A DNA stretch of 64,000 nucleotides from Aphanothece hegewaldii CCALA 016 (GCF_003007785.1 NZ_PXOH01000008.1:113007-177006); one strand, 5' to 3'. Counted from the stretch's first letter, positions 8,877-17,916 are shown. Notes: generated by a model not told the origin, from the letters alone. Made by a program: numbers and translations.

Positions 8877-10181
8877 TTAGACTAAAACTTGTTGCCATTC
8901 GAGTCTTTCTAAGGTGCGAGAACGTTCTAAAGCACGCTCAAAGCTATCTAATTTGGGTTCGATGAGTAGGGGTTCACCGATGTAGCCTTGTACGGCTTCT
9001 TGGGTTTTTAAACCATTGCCGGTGATATAAACGACGGTGGTTTCATCGGGGTCAATTTTTTTGGCTTCTACCAATTTTTTCAAGACTGCGATCGTTGTTC
9101 CGCCTGCGGTTTCGGTAAAAATCCCTTCGGTTTCGGCGAGTAGCTTAATTCCTTCAATAATTTCTTTATCGGTTACTGATTCGATATTACCGCCTGTTTT
9201 TCTCGCTAGTTCTAGGGCATACACGCCATCAGCAGGATTCCCAATAGCGATCGATTTAGCGACTGTGTTGGGTTTAACGGGAGAAATAAAGTCACGACCT
9301 TCGCGGAATGCTTGGGCAATGGGTGAGCATCCTTCTGCTTGTGCGCCACTGAAACGAACGGGTTTATCTTCAACTAAGCCGACTTTGACGAATTCTTGGA
9401 AGCCTTTGTAAATCTTGGTGTAGAGTGAGCCAGAGGCTAGAGGTGCAACAATATGATCGGGGAGTTTCCAGCCGAGTTGTTCTGCGACTTCAAAACCTAG
9501 TGTTTTGGAACCTTCAGAATAATAAGCTCGTAAATTAATATTGACAAATCCCCACTCATGTGTATTGGCGACCTCGCAACAGAGACGATTCACTTGATCG
9601 TAGTTTCCTTTGACCGCCATCACGGTAGGATTGTAGATTAAGGTGCCGAGGATTTTTCCTGCTTCTAAATCTGCGGGAATGAACACACAACAATCTAAAC
9701 CAGCATGGGCGGCGATCGCTGCGGTAGAATTAGCTAAGTTTCCGGTACTGGCACAAGATACGGTGGTAAACCCAAGTTCTTTAGCGCGAGTCAAAGCAAC
9801 GGAGACAACCCGATCCTTAAAGCTTAAGGTGGGCATATTGACGGCATCATTTTTAAGATAGAGATTTTTTAGACCCAAACGACGCGCTAAACGATTGGAT
9901 TTTACTAAGGGAGTCATTCCCGTACCGACATCAATGGGATTTTCACTTTCTACGGGTAAGAAAGCGCGATAACGCCAAATGGAGTTAGGCCCTGCTTGGA
10001 TACTTTCCCGACTGACTTGACGACGTATTAAATCATAGTCGTAGGCAACTTCTAAGGGTGCGAAGGTTTCTTCACAGATATTAATTGCTTTGAGGGGATA
10101 TTCTCTACCACCCTCTTTAGAAACCAGTTTAGTAAAAGTGGGGGTGAAGGTAGAAGTTAAAGTATTGGTTGCCTGGGTCAT
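8877..10181 (-). CDS. thrC: Threonine synthase
   Basis: This 434-aa PLP enzyme converts O-phosphohomoserine to threonine. The PLP-binding lysine is in LPTLSFKDRVVSVAL as NMPTLSFKD, the phosphate-binding loop is SCASTGNLANS, and the C-terminal part has the catalytic segment ETAGGTTIAV and VVYITGNGLK. The N-terminal extension (residues 1-~75) is typical of the cyanobacterial/plant class, in which it can carry allosteric control. The downstream sulfur carrier is the only same-strand neighbour. Upstream, a short CCGAC/GTCGG hairpin at 10258-10274 lies in the leader. Confidence 0.95.
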   Translation of the reverse strand: MTQATNTLTSTFTPTFTKLVSKEGGREYPLKAINICEETFAPLEVAYDYDLIRRQVSRESIQAGPNSIWRYRAFLPVESENPIDVGTGMTPLVKSNRLARRLGLKNLYLKNDAVNMPTLSFKDRVVSVALTRAKELGFTTVSCASTGNLANSTAAIAAHAGLDCCVFIPADLEAGKILGTLIYNPTVMAVKGNYDQVNRLCCEVANTHEWGFVNINLRAYYSEGSKTLGFEVAEQLGWKLPDHIVAPLASGSLYTKIYKGFQEFVKVGLVEDKPVRFSGAQAEGCSPIAQAFREGRDFISPVKPNTVAKSIAIGNPADGVYALELARKTGGNIESVTDKEIIEGIKLLAETEGIFTETAGGTTIAVLKKLVEAKKIDPDETTVVYITGNGLKTQEAVQGYIGEPLLIEPKLDSFERALERSRTLERLEWQQVLV

Positions 10182-10257
10182 CGTTTTTCTCTCTAGTCTT
10201 TTCCGTCAACTTGTTGAATGAATCTTATCACACCCTCAAAAAATACGTCAAACATAT

Positions 10258-10289
10258 CCGACTATTTTTGTCGGGTATAATTTTATACA
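10258..10289. promoter_or_regulatory. Hairpin and AT palindrome in the thrC/nucleotidyltransferase intergenic region
   Basis: A CCGAC/GTCGG stem (10258-10262 with 10270-10274) is followed at once by the palindrome GTATAATTTTATAC (10276-10289), which contains a -10-like TATAAT. The divergent gap between thrC and the gene at 10372 must hold both promoters. Confidence 0.3.
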
Positions 10290-10371
10290 AAATAAATACA
10301 TTTAAGAGGCTGAATTAAATAAGAGTGCTAACATTGGGGAATATATAACGCCACAGAAATAAGAATTAATA

Positions 10372-10785
10372 ATGAATAACCCAGTTTTAAACTCTATCCT
10401 AGAAGAAATTAAGAAGTTATCATTTGATGAACAGTTATTGCTCTCAAAGCATTTAGAGCATTTAACCCAACATCAAGATCAATCAGTTATTTTTCGCAGT
10501 CGTTTAGCAGCTATTCAATCTCATAAGCCAGAAATTTTAAATATAGCTTCTCAGTATGGGATATCAAATATTAAAATTTTTTCATTGACTGAGGATGAAG
10601 GAGGAAGAAAAAATAATGAATTTGATTTTTTAGTTGATTTACAGTCCGAAAAAACCTTATTAGATTTAAGCGGTTTCATGATGGATTTACGAGACTTATT
10701 AAGTTTTCAAGTATTTGTTTTCACTAAAGATAGCTTAAAAGAAGTTTACCGTGATAAGATTTTGCAAAAAGCTATTAAACTATGA
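10372..10785 (+). CDS. Degenerate MNT-type nucleotidyltransferase-like protein
   Basis: This 137-aa protein resembles the small nucleotidyltransferase (MntA-like) half of HEPN/MNT pairs. After a helical lead (1-~50), the segment HKPEILNIASQYGISNIKIF is typical. The catalytic loop that should read GSxARGE...SDIDFLV is altered to FSLTEDEGGRKNNEFDFLV: the Gly-Ser pair is lost and the first catalytic Asp is Glu. No HEPN (HepT) gene is present on either side; the next gene is a convergent ABM monooxygenase. It is therefore probably an inactive or repurposed orphan. Family membership is inferred from pattern only. Confidence 0.65.
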   Translation: MNNPVLNSILEEIKKLSFDEQLLLSKHLEHLTQHQDQSVIFRSRLAAIQSHKPEILNIASQYGISNIKIFSLTEDEGGRKNNEFDFLVDLQSEKTLLDLSGFMMDLRDLLSFQVFVFTKDSLKEVYRDKILQKAIKL

Positions 10786-10793
10786 TGAACGGC

Positions 10794-11096
10794 TCAGACT
10801 TCATTGCTTACAATCATTTTGTAATGTTCAACTGTCGGAAATGGCTCGTAAAAATGGTGTAACATCTGGCACCATTTCTGATACTCTGGTGATTGTCGGA
10901 AACCAATCGTGTGGTCTTCCAGTTTCATCCAACGGACTAGCAAGAGGTATTGGTTTTCAACTTCCAAACATTGCTGTAGCTCATGGCTAAGGTAGCCTGG
11001 CATTGAGGAAATAATTGATGATGCTGTCGCAAAGGCTGCTTCAAATTCAGCAGATATTTCAGGTTTAACCTTGAGGATTGCAACTTCTAAAATCAT
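10794..11096 (-). CDS. Antibiotic biosynthesis monooxygenase (ABM) family protein
   Basis: This 100-aa dimeric ferredoxin-like fold protein has typical ABM segments: MILEVAILKVKPEISAEFEA at the start, PGYLSHELQQCLEVENQYLL, and W followed by HTIGFRQSPEYQKW. Family members are small cofactor-independent oxygenases or haem-degrading enzymes, and the substrate is unknown. The frame is well conserved in codon pattern, while the opposite-strand open frame over the same bases is a shadow. It is convergent with the nucleotidyltransferase-like gene, the two stop codons lying 8 bases apart, and upstream of the cobalt/nickel transporter genes in the same direction. Confidence 0.85.
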   Translation of the reverse strand: MILEVAILKVKPEISAEFEAAFATASSIISSMPGYLSHELQQCLEVENQYLLLVRWMKLEDHTIGFRQSPEYQKWCQMLHHFYEPFPTVEHYKMIVSNEV

Positions 11097-11181
11097 GTTT
11101 TGGTTTGCAGTTTTCCACTTGTATTAAGCTTGAATCAATGAGTACAAAAGCAAAACTTAAATAATGTTACATTTAAGTTTA

Positions 11182-11964
11182 TCAATGGTGAAGATTAACT
11201 AAAGGTGCATCTTGAACCAAACAATAGGGACGGCTATAACAAAGGGGGGTTTCTAGGTAATGTTGTTCGAGAAATTCGATATTACTCAAAACTTGTTCGG
11301 TTGGCCCATCTTTAACCACTTGTCCCCGACTGAGAATAATAGTACGATCGCATAAATCTAAAGCCAGATCAAGATCATGTGTCGCAATGACTTGTGTTTG
11401 AGGTAAAGTTTGCATCAGTTGGATGAGTTGACGACGGGAACGAGGATCGAGTTGGGCGGTGGGTTCATCGAAGACTAATACTTGGGGTTGCATGGCTAAT
11501 ACACCTGCGATCGCTACTCGTTTTTTTTCCCCACCTGAGAGATTATTACTATTACGATGGCGATAAACTTCTGGTTCTATTCCGACCGCATACATGGCAT
11601 GATAACAACGATGGGCTAGTTCCTCGCCTTTGATTCCTTGATTCATTGGGCCGAAAGTTATATCTTCCCACACTGTCGGCATAAATAGCTGGTCATCTGG
11701 ATTTTGAAACACCAAACCGACGAAATTGCGAATATCTTTTAAATATTCAGATTGTACGGAATATTGTCCAATTTTAATTGTTCCTTGTTGGGGAAGTAAA
11801 ATACCGTTAAGATGCTGTAATAAAGTCGATTTCCCCGAACCATTTGCACCTACTAATGCTACTCGTTCCGTTGCCCTAATTGATAAATTAAGGCCTTTGA
11901 GGGCTTCTGTACCATCAGGATAGGTGTAAAAAAGATTTTCAATATCAATCGGATTATGGTGCAT
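11182..11964 (-). CDS. cbiO: ECF-type cobalt/nickel transporter ATPase
   Basis: This 260-aa ABC ATPase has Walker A GANGSGKST, Q-loop VFQNPDDQLF, signature LSGGEKKRVAIAG, Walker B VLVFDEPTAQLD and switch His in VIATHDLDLAL. The VFQNPDDQ motif is diagnostic of ECF/CbiO ATPases. It energises the CbiM-CbiQ importer encoded just upstream and starts 3 bases after cbiQ ends. It is the last gene of the four-gene unit. Whether cobalt or nickel is carried cannot be decided here. Confidence 0.93.
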   Translation of the reverse strand: MHHNPIDIENLFYTYPDGTEALKGLNLSIRATERVALVGANGSGKSTLLQHLNGILLPQQGTIKIGQYSVQSEYLKDIRNFVGLVFQNPDDQLFMPTVWEDITFGPMNQGIKGEELAHRCYHAMYAVGIEPEVYRHRNSNNLSGGEKKRVAIAGVLAMQPQVLVFDEPTAQLDPRSRRQLIQLMQTLPQTQVIATHDLDLALDLCDRTIILSRGQVVKDGPTEQVLSNIEFLEQHYLETPLCYSRPYCLVQDAPLVNLHH

Positions 11965-11967
11965 GAA

Positions 11968-12741
11968 TTAGCGTAAGTAAATAAACTGTCCCAACAAAAT
12001 AATAATAAATGTTAAAACAATTGACAAATAATCAATTTTGCCCACTTGCTCGACTTGGGTAACAGGCAGTAATCCCGTGTAGCCACGTGCTAACATAGCT
12101 TGATGAATGCGATCGCCTCGTTCATAAGTCCGAATAAACAGCGATCCGATCATATTACCCACCACTAGACGTTGCCATTGCTTACTTGCCATCAAATTTC
12201 GTGATAATGCTGCCCGTCGCATCGAATCAAATTCATCGATTAAAACCGCAATATAACGATACATTGAAGATAAAATGGCGACTAATAGAGGAGGAACCCG
12301 TAAAGCAGCCAAAGCGTGTAATAAAGACGGAATAGAAGTCGTCAGAATTAGTATATTGAGCATGAGTAGTGAAAGAAAAGATTTAAGGGCAACACTACCT
12401 AATACATTTAACCCGGCTGTGGTAATTTGTAGCCATCCCCAAGACCAAAGAACCGTACCGCCCTCTCGAAATAGTGTTCCCAGTAATACTGTACCAATGA
12501 AAGTAAATTCGACGGCCACTCGACGCAACAACACCAGTAAAGTAACCTGAGAAAGTAATATTAAAATCACTAAGCCAAAACCATAAATCGCCCATGTCAA
12601 CCATTGTCCATTAGGGGTTAAGGCATTGGCAAAAACAAAAAGAAACGCACAAAAAACACGGGTCCGGGGGGCGAGTTGATGCCATAGTGTGAACCGTTTG
12701 CTATCGACATCTAATTTAAATGCGCCAATATGAAGTAACAT
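11968..12741 (-). CDS. cbiQ: ECF-type cobalt/nickel transporter T component
   Basis: This 257-aa membrane protein has five to six hydrophobic helices. It carries the coupling-helix motifs of T components: the Ala-Arg-Gly type signatures appear as RRAALSRNLM and QAMLARGYTG. It transmits ATP-driven movement to the substrate-binding CbiM. It is packed between the PDGLE gene (4-base gap) and cbiO (3-base gap), so translation is probably coupled. Confidence 0.92.
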   Translation of the reverse strand: MLLHIGAFKLDVDSKRFTLWHQLAPRTRVFCAFLFVFANALTPNGQWLTWAIYGFGLVILILLSQVTLLVLLRRVAVEFTFIGTVLLGTLFREGGTVLWSWGWLQITTAGLNVLGSVALKSFLSLLMLNILILTTSIPSLLHALAALRVPPLLVAILSSMYRYIAVLIDEFDSMRRAALSRNLMASKQWQRLVVGNMIGSLFIRTYERGDRIHQAMLARGYTGLLPVTQVEQVGKIDYLSIVLTFIIILLGQFIYLR

Positions 12742-12745
12742 CGCC

Positions 12746-13081
12746 TTATTCTAATGGATTTTGGGAAGAATCGGACGAATCTGAACGGCGTACCGCGAGT
12801 TGTCCAATACCCCAAGCAATACCAAAAGTAGCAAGCGTTCCCACTAAACCAGCTAGAGGGGTGGCGACTCCTTCAGGAACACCTTTTAGGGCATAACCAT
12901 CAAAAATGTTAGCAAAAGGTAGTTTTGTTGCGGGGGCTTCTGGATGTTCTTTATCTTTAAATTTCAAATCTTCTGAGACGCGATCTAAACCATCGGGATC
13001 GGAACTAGCAAAAGGAGACAGGAAAACAGCAATGAGTAAAGCAATTGATAAACCAGTGAGGAAAAATGCACGATTTCTCAT
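12746..13081 (-). CDS. PDGLE-domain component of cobalt/nickel importer (CbiN/NikN analogue)
   Basis: This 111-aa protein has two transmembrane helices (residues ~7-24 and ~76-97). The extracytoplasmic loop begins SSDPDGLDRVSEDL, the PDGLE signature that gives the family its name, and ends near the second helix with GVPEGVATPLAG. Such proteins replace CbiN/NikN in ECF metal importers and assist metal loading of CbiM. It sits between cbiM (18-base gap) and cbiQ (4-base gap). Confidence 0.9.
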   Translation of the reverse strand: MRNRAFFLTGLSIALLIAVFLSPFASSDPDGLDRVSEDLKFKDKEHPEAPATKLPFANIFDGYALKGVPEGVATPLAGLVGTLATFGIAWGIGQLAVRRSDSSDSSQNPLE

Positions 13082-13099
13082 AATAAATTTATTTTTAGT

Positions 13100-13837
13100 C
13101 TAACGGGAAATATAAGAACGTGTCGAGTTTAGTGCTTGTCGAGGGGGATCGTAGAATAAATCAGGACGTGTGCGCCAAATATAGCTAACGGCAAAGAAAG
13201 TAATTAAGGCTTCGCCGATGCCGATTAAAATATGCCATGATAACATCGCAGTGATGGCAACATTAAGAGGAACTGTATCCGATAAAGCCAGTTGAAACGC
13301 ACAAACAAAGGACGCAACGACGACACTAACCCAAGCAGCGATAACCGTAGCAATAGCCATACCGCGCCAAGTATGAAAACCAACGGCTTTACGAATGGCT
13401 TTATAGAGATAATAACCGCCAAATGTGCCAATTAGACCCATATTAAAAATATTTGCCCCCAAAACCGTTAAACCGCCATCTTGGAACAAAACGCTTTGGA
13501 CAATAAAAACCACCGTCATGACGAGAGTTCCCGCCCAGGGACCGAGTAAAACACCCGCTAAAGTTCCGCCTAATAAATGTCCTGAAGTCCCGCCAGGAAT
13601 GGGAAAATTGATCATCTGCGCCGCAAAAATAAACGCCGCACAAACGCCCATTAATGGTACAGTTCTTTCTTTATATTGGGCTTGAACTTTTCCTAATGCT
13701 ACCGCAATTAAAGCGATCGCAATGAGCCATGTTACTAGACTGACGGGTAAACTTAAAAACCCATCTGGAATATGCAGGGCTAGATAGGGTTGAATAACTT
13801 GGTTTATTATTTGAGCCAAAATGAGAGGATTACTCAT
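13100..13837 (-). CDS. cbiM: ECF-type cobalt/nickel substrate-binding membrane component
   Basis: This 245-aa integral membrane protein has the metal-site motif HIPDGFLS and the conserved loops NFPIPGGTSGHLLGG and GANIFNMGLIG. In CbiM/NikM the metal is bound by the mature N-terminus and His2. Here His is residue 22, after a hydrophobic lead, so cleavage near YLA|LHIPDG would be needed to expose it. It is the first gene of the cbiM-PDGLE-cbiQ-cbiO unit. No cobalamin riboswitch pattern is visible in the ~200 bases upstream, which leaves nickel as a real possibility. Confidence 0.92.
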   Translation of the reverse strand: MSNPLILAQIINQVIQPYLALHIPDGFLSLPVSLVTWLIAIALIAVALGKVQAQYKERTVPLMGVCAAFIFAAQMINFPIPGGTSGHLLGGTLAGVLLGPWAGTLVMTVVFIVQSVLFQDGGLTVLGANIFNMGLIGTFGGYYLYKAIRKAVGFHTWRGMAIATVIAAWVSVVVASFVCAFQLALSDTVPLNVAITAMLSWHILIGIGEALITFFAVSYIWRTRPDLFYDPPRQALNSTRSYISR

Positions 13838-14040
13838 CTAAAAGTCGTCTCCCAAATCCTAAATGAATGGAGGGTCAGCTTTAGATGATAAAGACAAATT
13901 CTCTAAATTTGCAATGCCCCAAGTATAGATTTTAGATGTTTTTCACCTTAAGATTTTCTATAATTTTTCAGCCTCAAGGATGTAGACTTAATAATGTTGT
14001 CTTACGGGATGGAGTTAAGAAATTATTAGAACGGCAATTT

Positions 14041-14529
14041 TCATGATTTTTTCATAATTTGTCTGGTTCGTGGCTCAATATGAGTATTGGTTTTGCGAAA
14101 GTAATAGATGAGATATAAGAAAATAGCGAGATTAATGAGTAAAATAATTAGCTTGAGTAAAGATGCTTCTCGGATTAATTCGTAGATTTCTAGAGGAATA
14201 CCAATTCCCACCAAACCAATAACTAATAACTCTGCCCAAGGTTTTTCATACCATAACCCAATTGCTTCGATCGCTGTCACAATAGCATAAAGACTGGTGA
14301 CAAGTCCAGTTATCTCTAACGTTTGTGGTTTAGTATTGGTAAGCTTATTAATTGTCCATTCGATAAAATATAATTTTTCTTCTACCATATAGGTTTCAGA
14401 CAATTCTATTAACCATTGCTGTTTAAAAGAAATAAACAATAATCCGATCGCGGTTGCAGCGAGTAATAAAGCTGCTAAACTTTTATAAATAACGATCACT
14501 AGAATTCCTGGTGAGTGCTTTCCTTTCAC
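14041..14529 (-). CDS. DUF2127-family membrane protein
   Basis: This 162-aa protein has four predicted transmembrane helices (~8-30, ~73-92, ~98-118, ~122-145). It shows DUF2127-like features: the GILVIVIYKSLAALLL opening and GLWYEKPWAELLVI plus GIPLEIYEL in the second half. The function is not known. It stands alone, and the region between it and cbiM (13838-14040) is AT-rich without a recognisable site. Confidence 0.75.
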   Translation of the reverse strand: MKGKHSPGILVIVIYKSLAALLLAATAIGLLFISFKQQWLIELSETYMVEEKLYFIEWTINKLTNTKPQTLEITGLVTSLYAIVTAIEAIGLWYEKPWAELLVIGLVGIGIPLEIYELIREASLLKLIILLINLAIFLYLIYYFRKTNTHIEPRTRQIMKKS

Positions 14530-14825
14530 TAAAACCTCAATTTTTTAGTCTGCTTAATAAAATTTTACCATTGTCGTCGATGGCTCTCTTTCTTTGATCT
14601 ATTCAATTAACCAAAATCCATCAAGTGATATACATAATTAGTTGGATTTGTCAATAAAAAAACATAATAATATTCTCGAAATTGTATAGAGTAAAATATA
14701 TAGTGATGGTTGTATGGATCAGTCGCTAGTATTAGTCAGTTTGAGCAAGGTCATTCACGGCAAAAAAAGTCAAGCTAACGGAAAAAACGCGATAATGATC
14801 GAGTAATAGCCTTTTGCCCTATTTT
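14530..14825. other. 296-bp non-coding divergent region
   Basis: AT-rich. It holds the divergent promoters of the DUF2127 gene and the hydrolase-like gene. A 30-codon open frame at 14714-14806 (MDQSLVLVSLSKV) has no convincing ribosome-binding site and is probably chance. Confidence 0.4.
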
Positions 14826-15722
14826 ATGAAAACCATCATTAATACCTATTACTGGAACAATTATCGTTGTTCTTATACCTATAACACTAACGAGATCCTA
14901 ACCGATGAACGTGTCGCATTAGTTTTGTTACATCCCATTGGTGTGGGTTTATCGGGGGTATTTTGGCATCGTTTTATTCACGCTTGGTTTAATCGTGGTT
15001 TGCCCTATCCTATTTATAACCCGGATTTACTCGGTTGTGGGTTGAGTGATATGCCACCTCTTGCTTATTATCCCGAAGATTGGGCGGCACAATTAAAGGA
15101 TTTTATCGAAAATAATGTGAAAAAACCCGTTGTATTAGTGGTACAAGGAGCATTATTTCCCGTAGCCATTAAATTACTACAAAATTCACCCAATTGGATT
15201 AAAGGTGTCGTCTTGTCTGGCCCTCCTGCATGGCGTACAATGACGGAAGCCAGTAACCCTCTACAACAGAAATTAGTCTGGAATTTGTTTTTTAATTCTC
15301 TTGCAGGGAAAGCATTTTATCAGTATGCGCGTCGTCGGGAGTTTCTAAAATCTTTTTCGACACGTCAATTATTTGCCAAAGCTGAAGATGTTGATAATGA
15401 ATGGTTAGATTTTTTAGAAAAAGGTGCGATGAATATCAATAGTCGCTATGCTGTATTTTCTTTTTTAGCAGGATTTTGGCGAGAAAACTACGGTGAGGCA
15501 ATTACTTCTATTTCCCAACCGACTTTAGTGGTATTTGGTGAACAAGCTTCTAGTATAGGACGAGAGGGTAAAATAGAATCCCCCGATGAAAGATTAGAAA
15601 ATTATTTACAACATCTTTCAAATGGACAAGGTGTTAAAATTTCAGGGCGTAATGTTCTTCCCTATGAGTCTACCGAAGAATTCGTGACTGTTGTCGAAAA
15701 TTTCGTGAAAAGTCTTAGTTAA
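14826..15722 (+). CDS. Alpha/beta-hydrolase fold protein lacking the nucleophile
   Basis: About 298 aa from the ATG at 14826; an in-frame TTG at 14814 is less likely. The fold is recognisable from LVLLHPIGVGLSGVFWHRF, the YNPDLLGCGLSD loop and the late QPTLVVFGEQAS strand. At the nucleophile elbow, where GHSLGG-type sequence is expected, the protein reads VVLVVQGALFPVAIKLL, so the catalytic Ser is Gly. It is either non-hydrolytic or uses another mechanism. It probably acts in the cytoplasm, as no signal peptide is seen. The family appears conserved in cyanobacteria as I recall it, without an assigned role. Confidence 0.75.
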   Translation: MKTIINTYYWNNYRCSYTYNTNEILTDERVALVLLHPIGVGLSGVFWHRFIHAWFNRGLPYPIYNPDLLGCGLSDMPPLAYYPEDWAAQLKDFIENNVKKPVVLVVQGALFPVAIKLLQNSPNWIKGVVLSGPPAWRTMTEASNPLQQKLVWNLFFNSLAGKAFYQYARRREFLKSFSTRQLFAKAEDVDNEWLDFLEKGAMNINSRYAVFSFLAGFWRENYGEAITSISQPTLVVFGEQASSIGREGKIESPDERLENYLQHLSNGQGVKISGRNVLPYESTEEFVTVVENFVKSLS

Positions 15723-15775
15723 TTAATATTAAATTTTGATGTTTTGAAATCAAATAACAATACACTCTCGTTTCT

Positions 15776-16225
15776 TCACTCACACAGATCATAGAGAACG
15801 ACATTTTCTTGCTCGTTGGGATCATTGCGAGATACGAGCGCGTGAGCAGGTTCGGTATCACTTAGATTATAGGGCTGATGAGGAACACCGGGGGGAATAA
15901 AAATAAAGTCGCCCGCTTCGTTAATCACAGATTGTTTAAGTCCTTGTCCATAGCGGGTTTCTACGCGACCTTTAATTAAATAAATGGCTGTTTCGTAGTC
16001 ACGATGAAAATGGGGTTTGGCAGTTCCACCAGGGGGAATAATAACCAAATTCATTGATATCCCTTTTGCACCTACCGTTGTTTTAGATATACCTACAAAA
16101 TATGGCAAGTGTTGACGAGTCATGGTTTCAGAATCAGGACGTATTGTTACAATCTCTGTTAGATTCTGCTCCGATTTTTCTTCAGTGTAGGAATTATTAG
16201 AAAGCGAGTCTTTTTGTAATGTCAT
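15776..16225 (-). CDS. Cupin-domain protein
   Basis: This 149-aa single-domain cupin carries motif 1 PPGGTAKPHFHRDYETAIYL (metal-binding His and Glu) and motif 2 GDFIFIPPGVPHQPYN. Metal ligands are intact, so an enzymatic or sugar/ligand-binding role is possible; the substrate is unknown. The first ~35 residues are polar and probably flexible. It stands between convergent and same-strand neighbours with no operon partner. Confidence 0.85.
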   Translation of the reverse strand: MTLQKDSLSNNSYTEEKSEQNLTEIVTIRPDSETMTRQHLPYFVGISKTTVGAKGISMNLVIIPPGGTAKPHFHRDYETAIYLIKGRVETRYGQGLKQSVINEAGDFIFIPPGVPHQPYNLSDTEPAHALVSRNDPNEQENVVLYDLCE

Positions 16226-16284
16226 AAAATACCTTTCTACCTATTCTATCTACACTTCAATTCTAACATTCCAAAAACTTGAAG

Positions 16285-16320
16285 AGATGTAGAAACGCCG
16301 ATTTCACGCCTCTACATCTA
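16285..16320. terminator. Hairpin downstream of leuA (terminator or repeat relic)
   Basis: A 9-bp stem AGATGTAGA/TCTACATCT encloses a ~17-nt loop between the leuA stop codon and the cupin gene start. Its outer bases recall the GTAGA..TCTAC ends of the palindrome at 2408-2435. No T-tract follows in either direction, so the terminator role is uncertain. Confidence 0.35.
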
Positions 16321-16326
16321 TCTAAT

Positions 16327-17916
16327 CTAGGCTTTTACGACTTGTTGCTCTTGTTGAAGAACGGCATACAGACGGTTTAGGGCAATTAGATAAGCTTTCG
16401 CAGATGCTACGATAATATCGGTATTTGCCGCGTGACCTGAGTAAATGCGGTTTTCGTGCTTGATACGGATGGTAACTTCTCCCATCGCATCTATGCCACC
16501 TGTGACCGATTTTACGGAAAATTCAATTAACTGGTTAGGAATATTGACAACGCGGTTAATTGCTTTATATACTGCATCGACGGGTCCAGTTCCAATGGCT
16601 GCATCGATTAATTCTTCGCCTTCTGCATTTCTGACGGTTACTGTGGCTGTCGGACGAGAATGATCACCACAGGACACCTGTACTAATTCTAGGCGAAAGA
16701 CTTCGGGCGCGTTTTGAATTTCGTCATTAACGATCGCTTCTAAGTCCCAGTCGGTGATTTCTTTTTTCTTGTCTGCGACATCTTTAAAGCGCACAAAGGC
16801 TTTATTGAGGTCGGTTTCATTTAAATCAAAACCTAATTCTTTTAACCGAGACTGAAAGGCGTTGCGTCCGGAGAGTTTACCCAAGACAATTTGATTATTG
16901 GTCAAACCAATAGATTCAGCGTCCATGATCTCGTATGTTAGTTTATGCTTAAGTACGCCATCTTGATGTATTCCCGACTGATGGGCAAAAGCGTTAACAC
17001 CGACGATCGCTTTATTTGGTTGTACCATCATTCCAGTGAGATTAGACACTAAACGAGAGGTTTTATAAATCTCTTTGGTGTTAATTCCGGTCAACGGTTC
17101 GGTTGATTCAGCAGGTCGGCCAAGAAATGGGTTAAAGTAGGAACGTCTAACATGAAGTGCCATCACCAGTTCTTCTAGTGCTGCATTTCCCGCCCGTTCA
17201 CCGATGCCATTAATGGTACATTCTAACTGTCTTGCTCCATTTTTCACAGCTTCGAGGAAATTGGCTACAGCTAAACCTAGATCATTATGTCCATGTACTG
17301 AAATGATCGCTTGATCGATATTAGGGACGTTTTCTTTAATACCTCGAATGAGTGCGCCGAATTCTGCTGGGGTTGTGTAACCGACGGTATCGGGTATATT
17401 AACGGTGGTTGCTCCGGATGCGATCGCTCTTTCTAATACTTGATAAAGAAATTCTGGATCGCTTCTTCCTGCGTCTTCGGGGGAAAATTCCACATCATCG
17501 ACAAAAGTTTTAGCGTAGGCTACCATGTCGGGAACGATGCTTAGAATATCTTGTCGCGTTTTTTTGAGTTTGTATTCTAAATGAATATCGGAAGTCGCCA
17601 AAAATGTATGTATTCTGGATTTAGCGGCTGGTTTTAGGGCTTCTGCTGCTTTAGTAATATCTTGACGTGTTGCTCTAGCTAAACCGCAAATAGTCGGCCC
17701 TGTTTCGCTACCTATCGCCTCGGCAATTTTTTGTACAGCGATAAAATCCCCAGAACTTGCATAGGGGAAACCCGCTTCAATGACATCTACTCCCAGTCGT
17801 GCCAGTGAACGAGCGATCGCTAATTTTTCATCTACATTTAAGGTTGCGCCTGGGGACTGTTCCCCATCTCGTAAGGTGGTGTCAAAGATGATAATTTTTT
17901 CAGGTTTCTGATTCAT
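16327..17916 (-). CDS. leuA: 2-isopropylmalate synthase
   Basis: This 529-aa enzyme catalyses the first committed step of leucine synthesis, condensing acetyl-CoA with 2-oxoisovalerate. The TIM-barrel start [16 protein letters not shown] binds the divalent metal, [14 protein letters not shown] is the second HMGL signature, and [12 protein letters not shown] is the linker motif. The C-terminal ~130 residues form the leucine-responsive LeuA dimer domain ([13 protein letters not shown]), so feedback control is expected. Length is normal. It stands alone. Confidence 0.96.
   Translation of the reverse strand: MNQKPEKIIIFDTTLRDGEQSPGATLNVDEKLAIARSLARLGVDVIEAGFPYASSGDFIAVQKIAEAIGSETGPTICGLARATRQDITKAAEALKPAAKSRIHTFLATSDIHLEYKLKKTRQDILSIVPDMVAYAKTFVDDVEFSPEDAGRSDPEFLYQVLERAIASGATTVNIPDTVGYTTPAEFGALIRGIKENVPNIDQAIISVHGHNDLGLAVANFLEAVKNGARQLECTINGIGERAGNAALEELVMALHVRRSYFNPFLGRPAESTEPLTGINTKEIYKTSRLVSNLTGMMVQPNKAIVGVNAFAHQSGIHQDGVLKHKLTYEIMDAESIGLTNNQIVLGKLSGRNAFQSRLKELGFDLNETDLNKAFVRFKDVADKKKEITDWDLEAIVNDEIQNAPEVFRLELVQVSCGDHSRPTATVTVRNAEGEELIDAAIGTGPVDAVYKAINRVVNIPNQLIEFSVKSVTGGIDAMGEVTIRIKHENRIYSGHAANTDIIVASAKAYLIALNRLYAVLQQEQQVVKA

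Noticed and set aside
10751..10990. 79-codon plus-strand frame after the nucleotidyltransferase-like gene
   Set aside because: It is antisense to the ABM monooxygenase gene, which has a recognisable family sequence.
13838..14040. Cobalamin riboswitch upstream of cbiM
   Set aside because: I looked for the B12-box and flanking conserved stems and saw none.
14714..14806. 30-codon frame upstream of the hydrolase-like gene
   Set aside because: Too short and without translation signals; listed only inside the non-coding entry.
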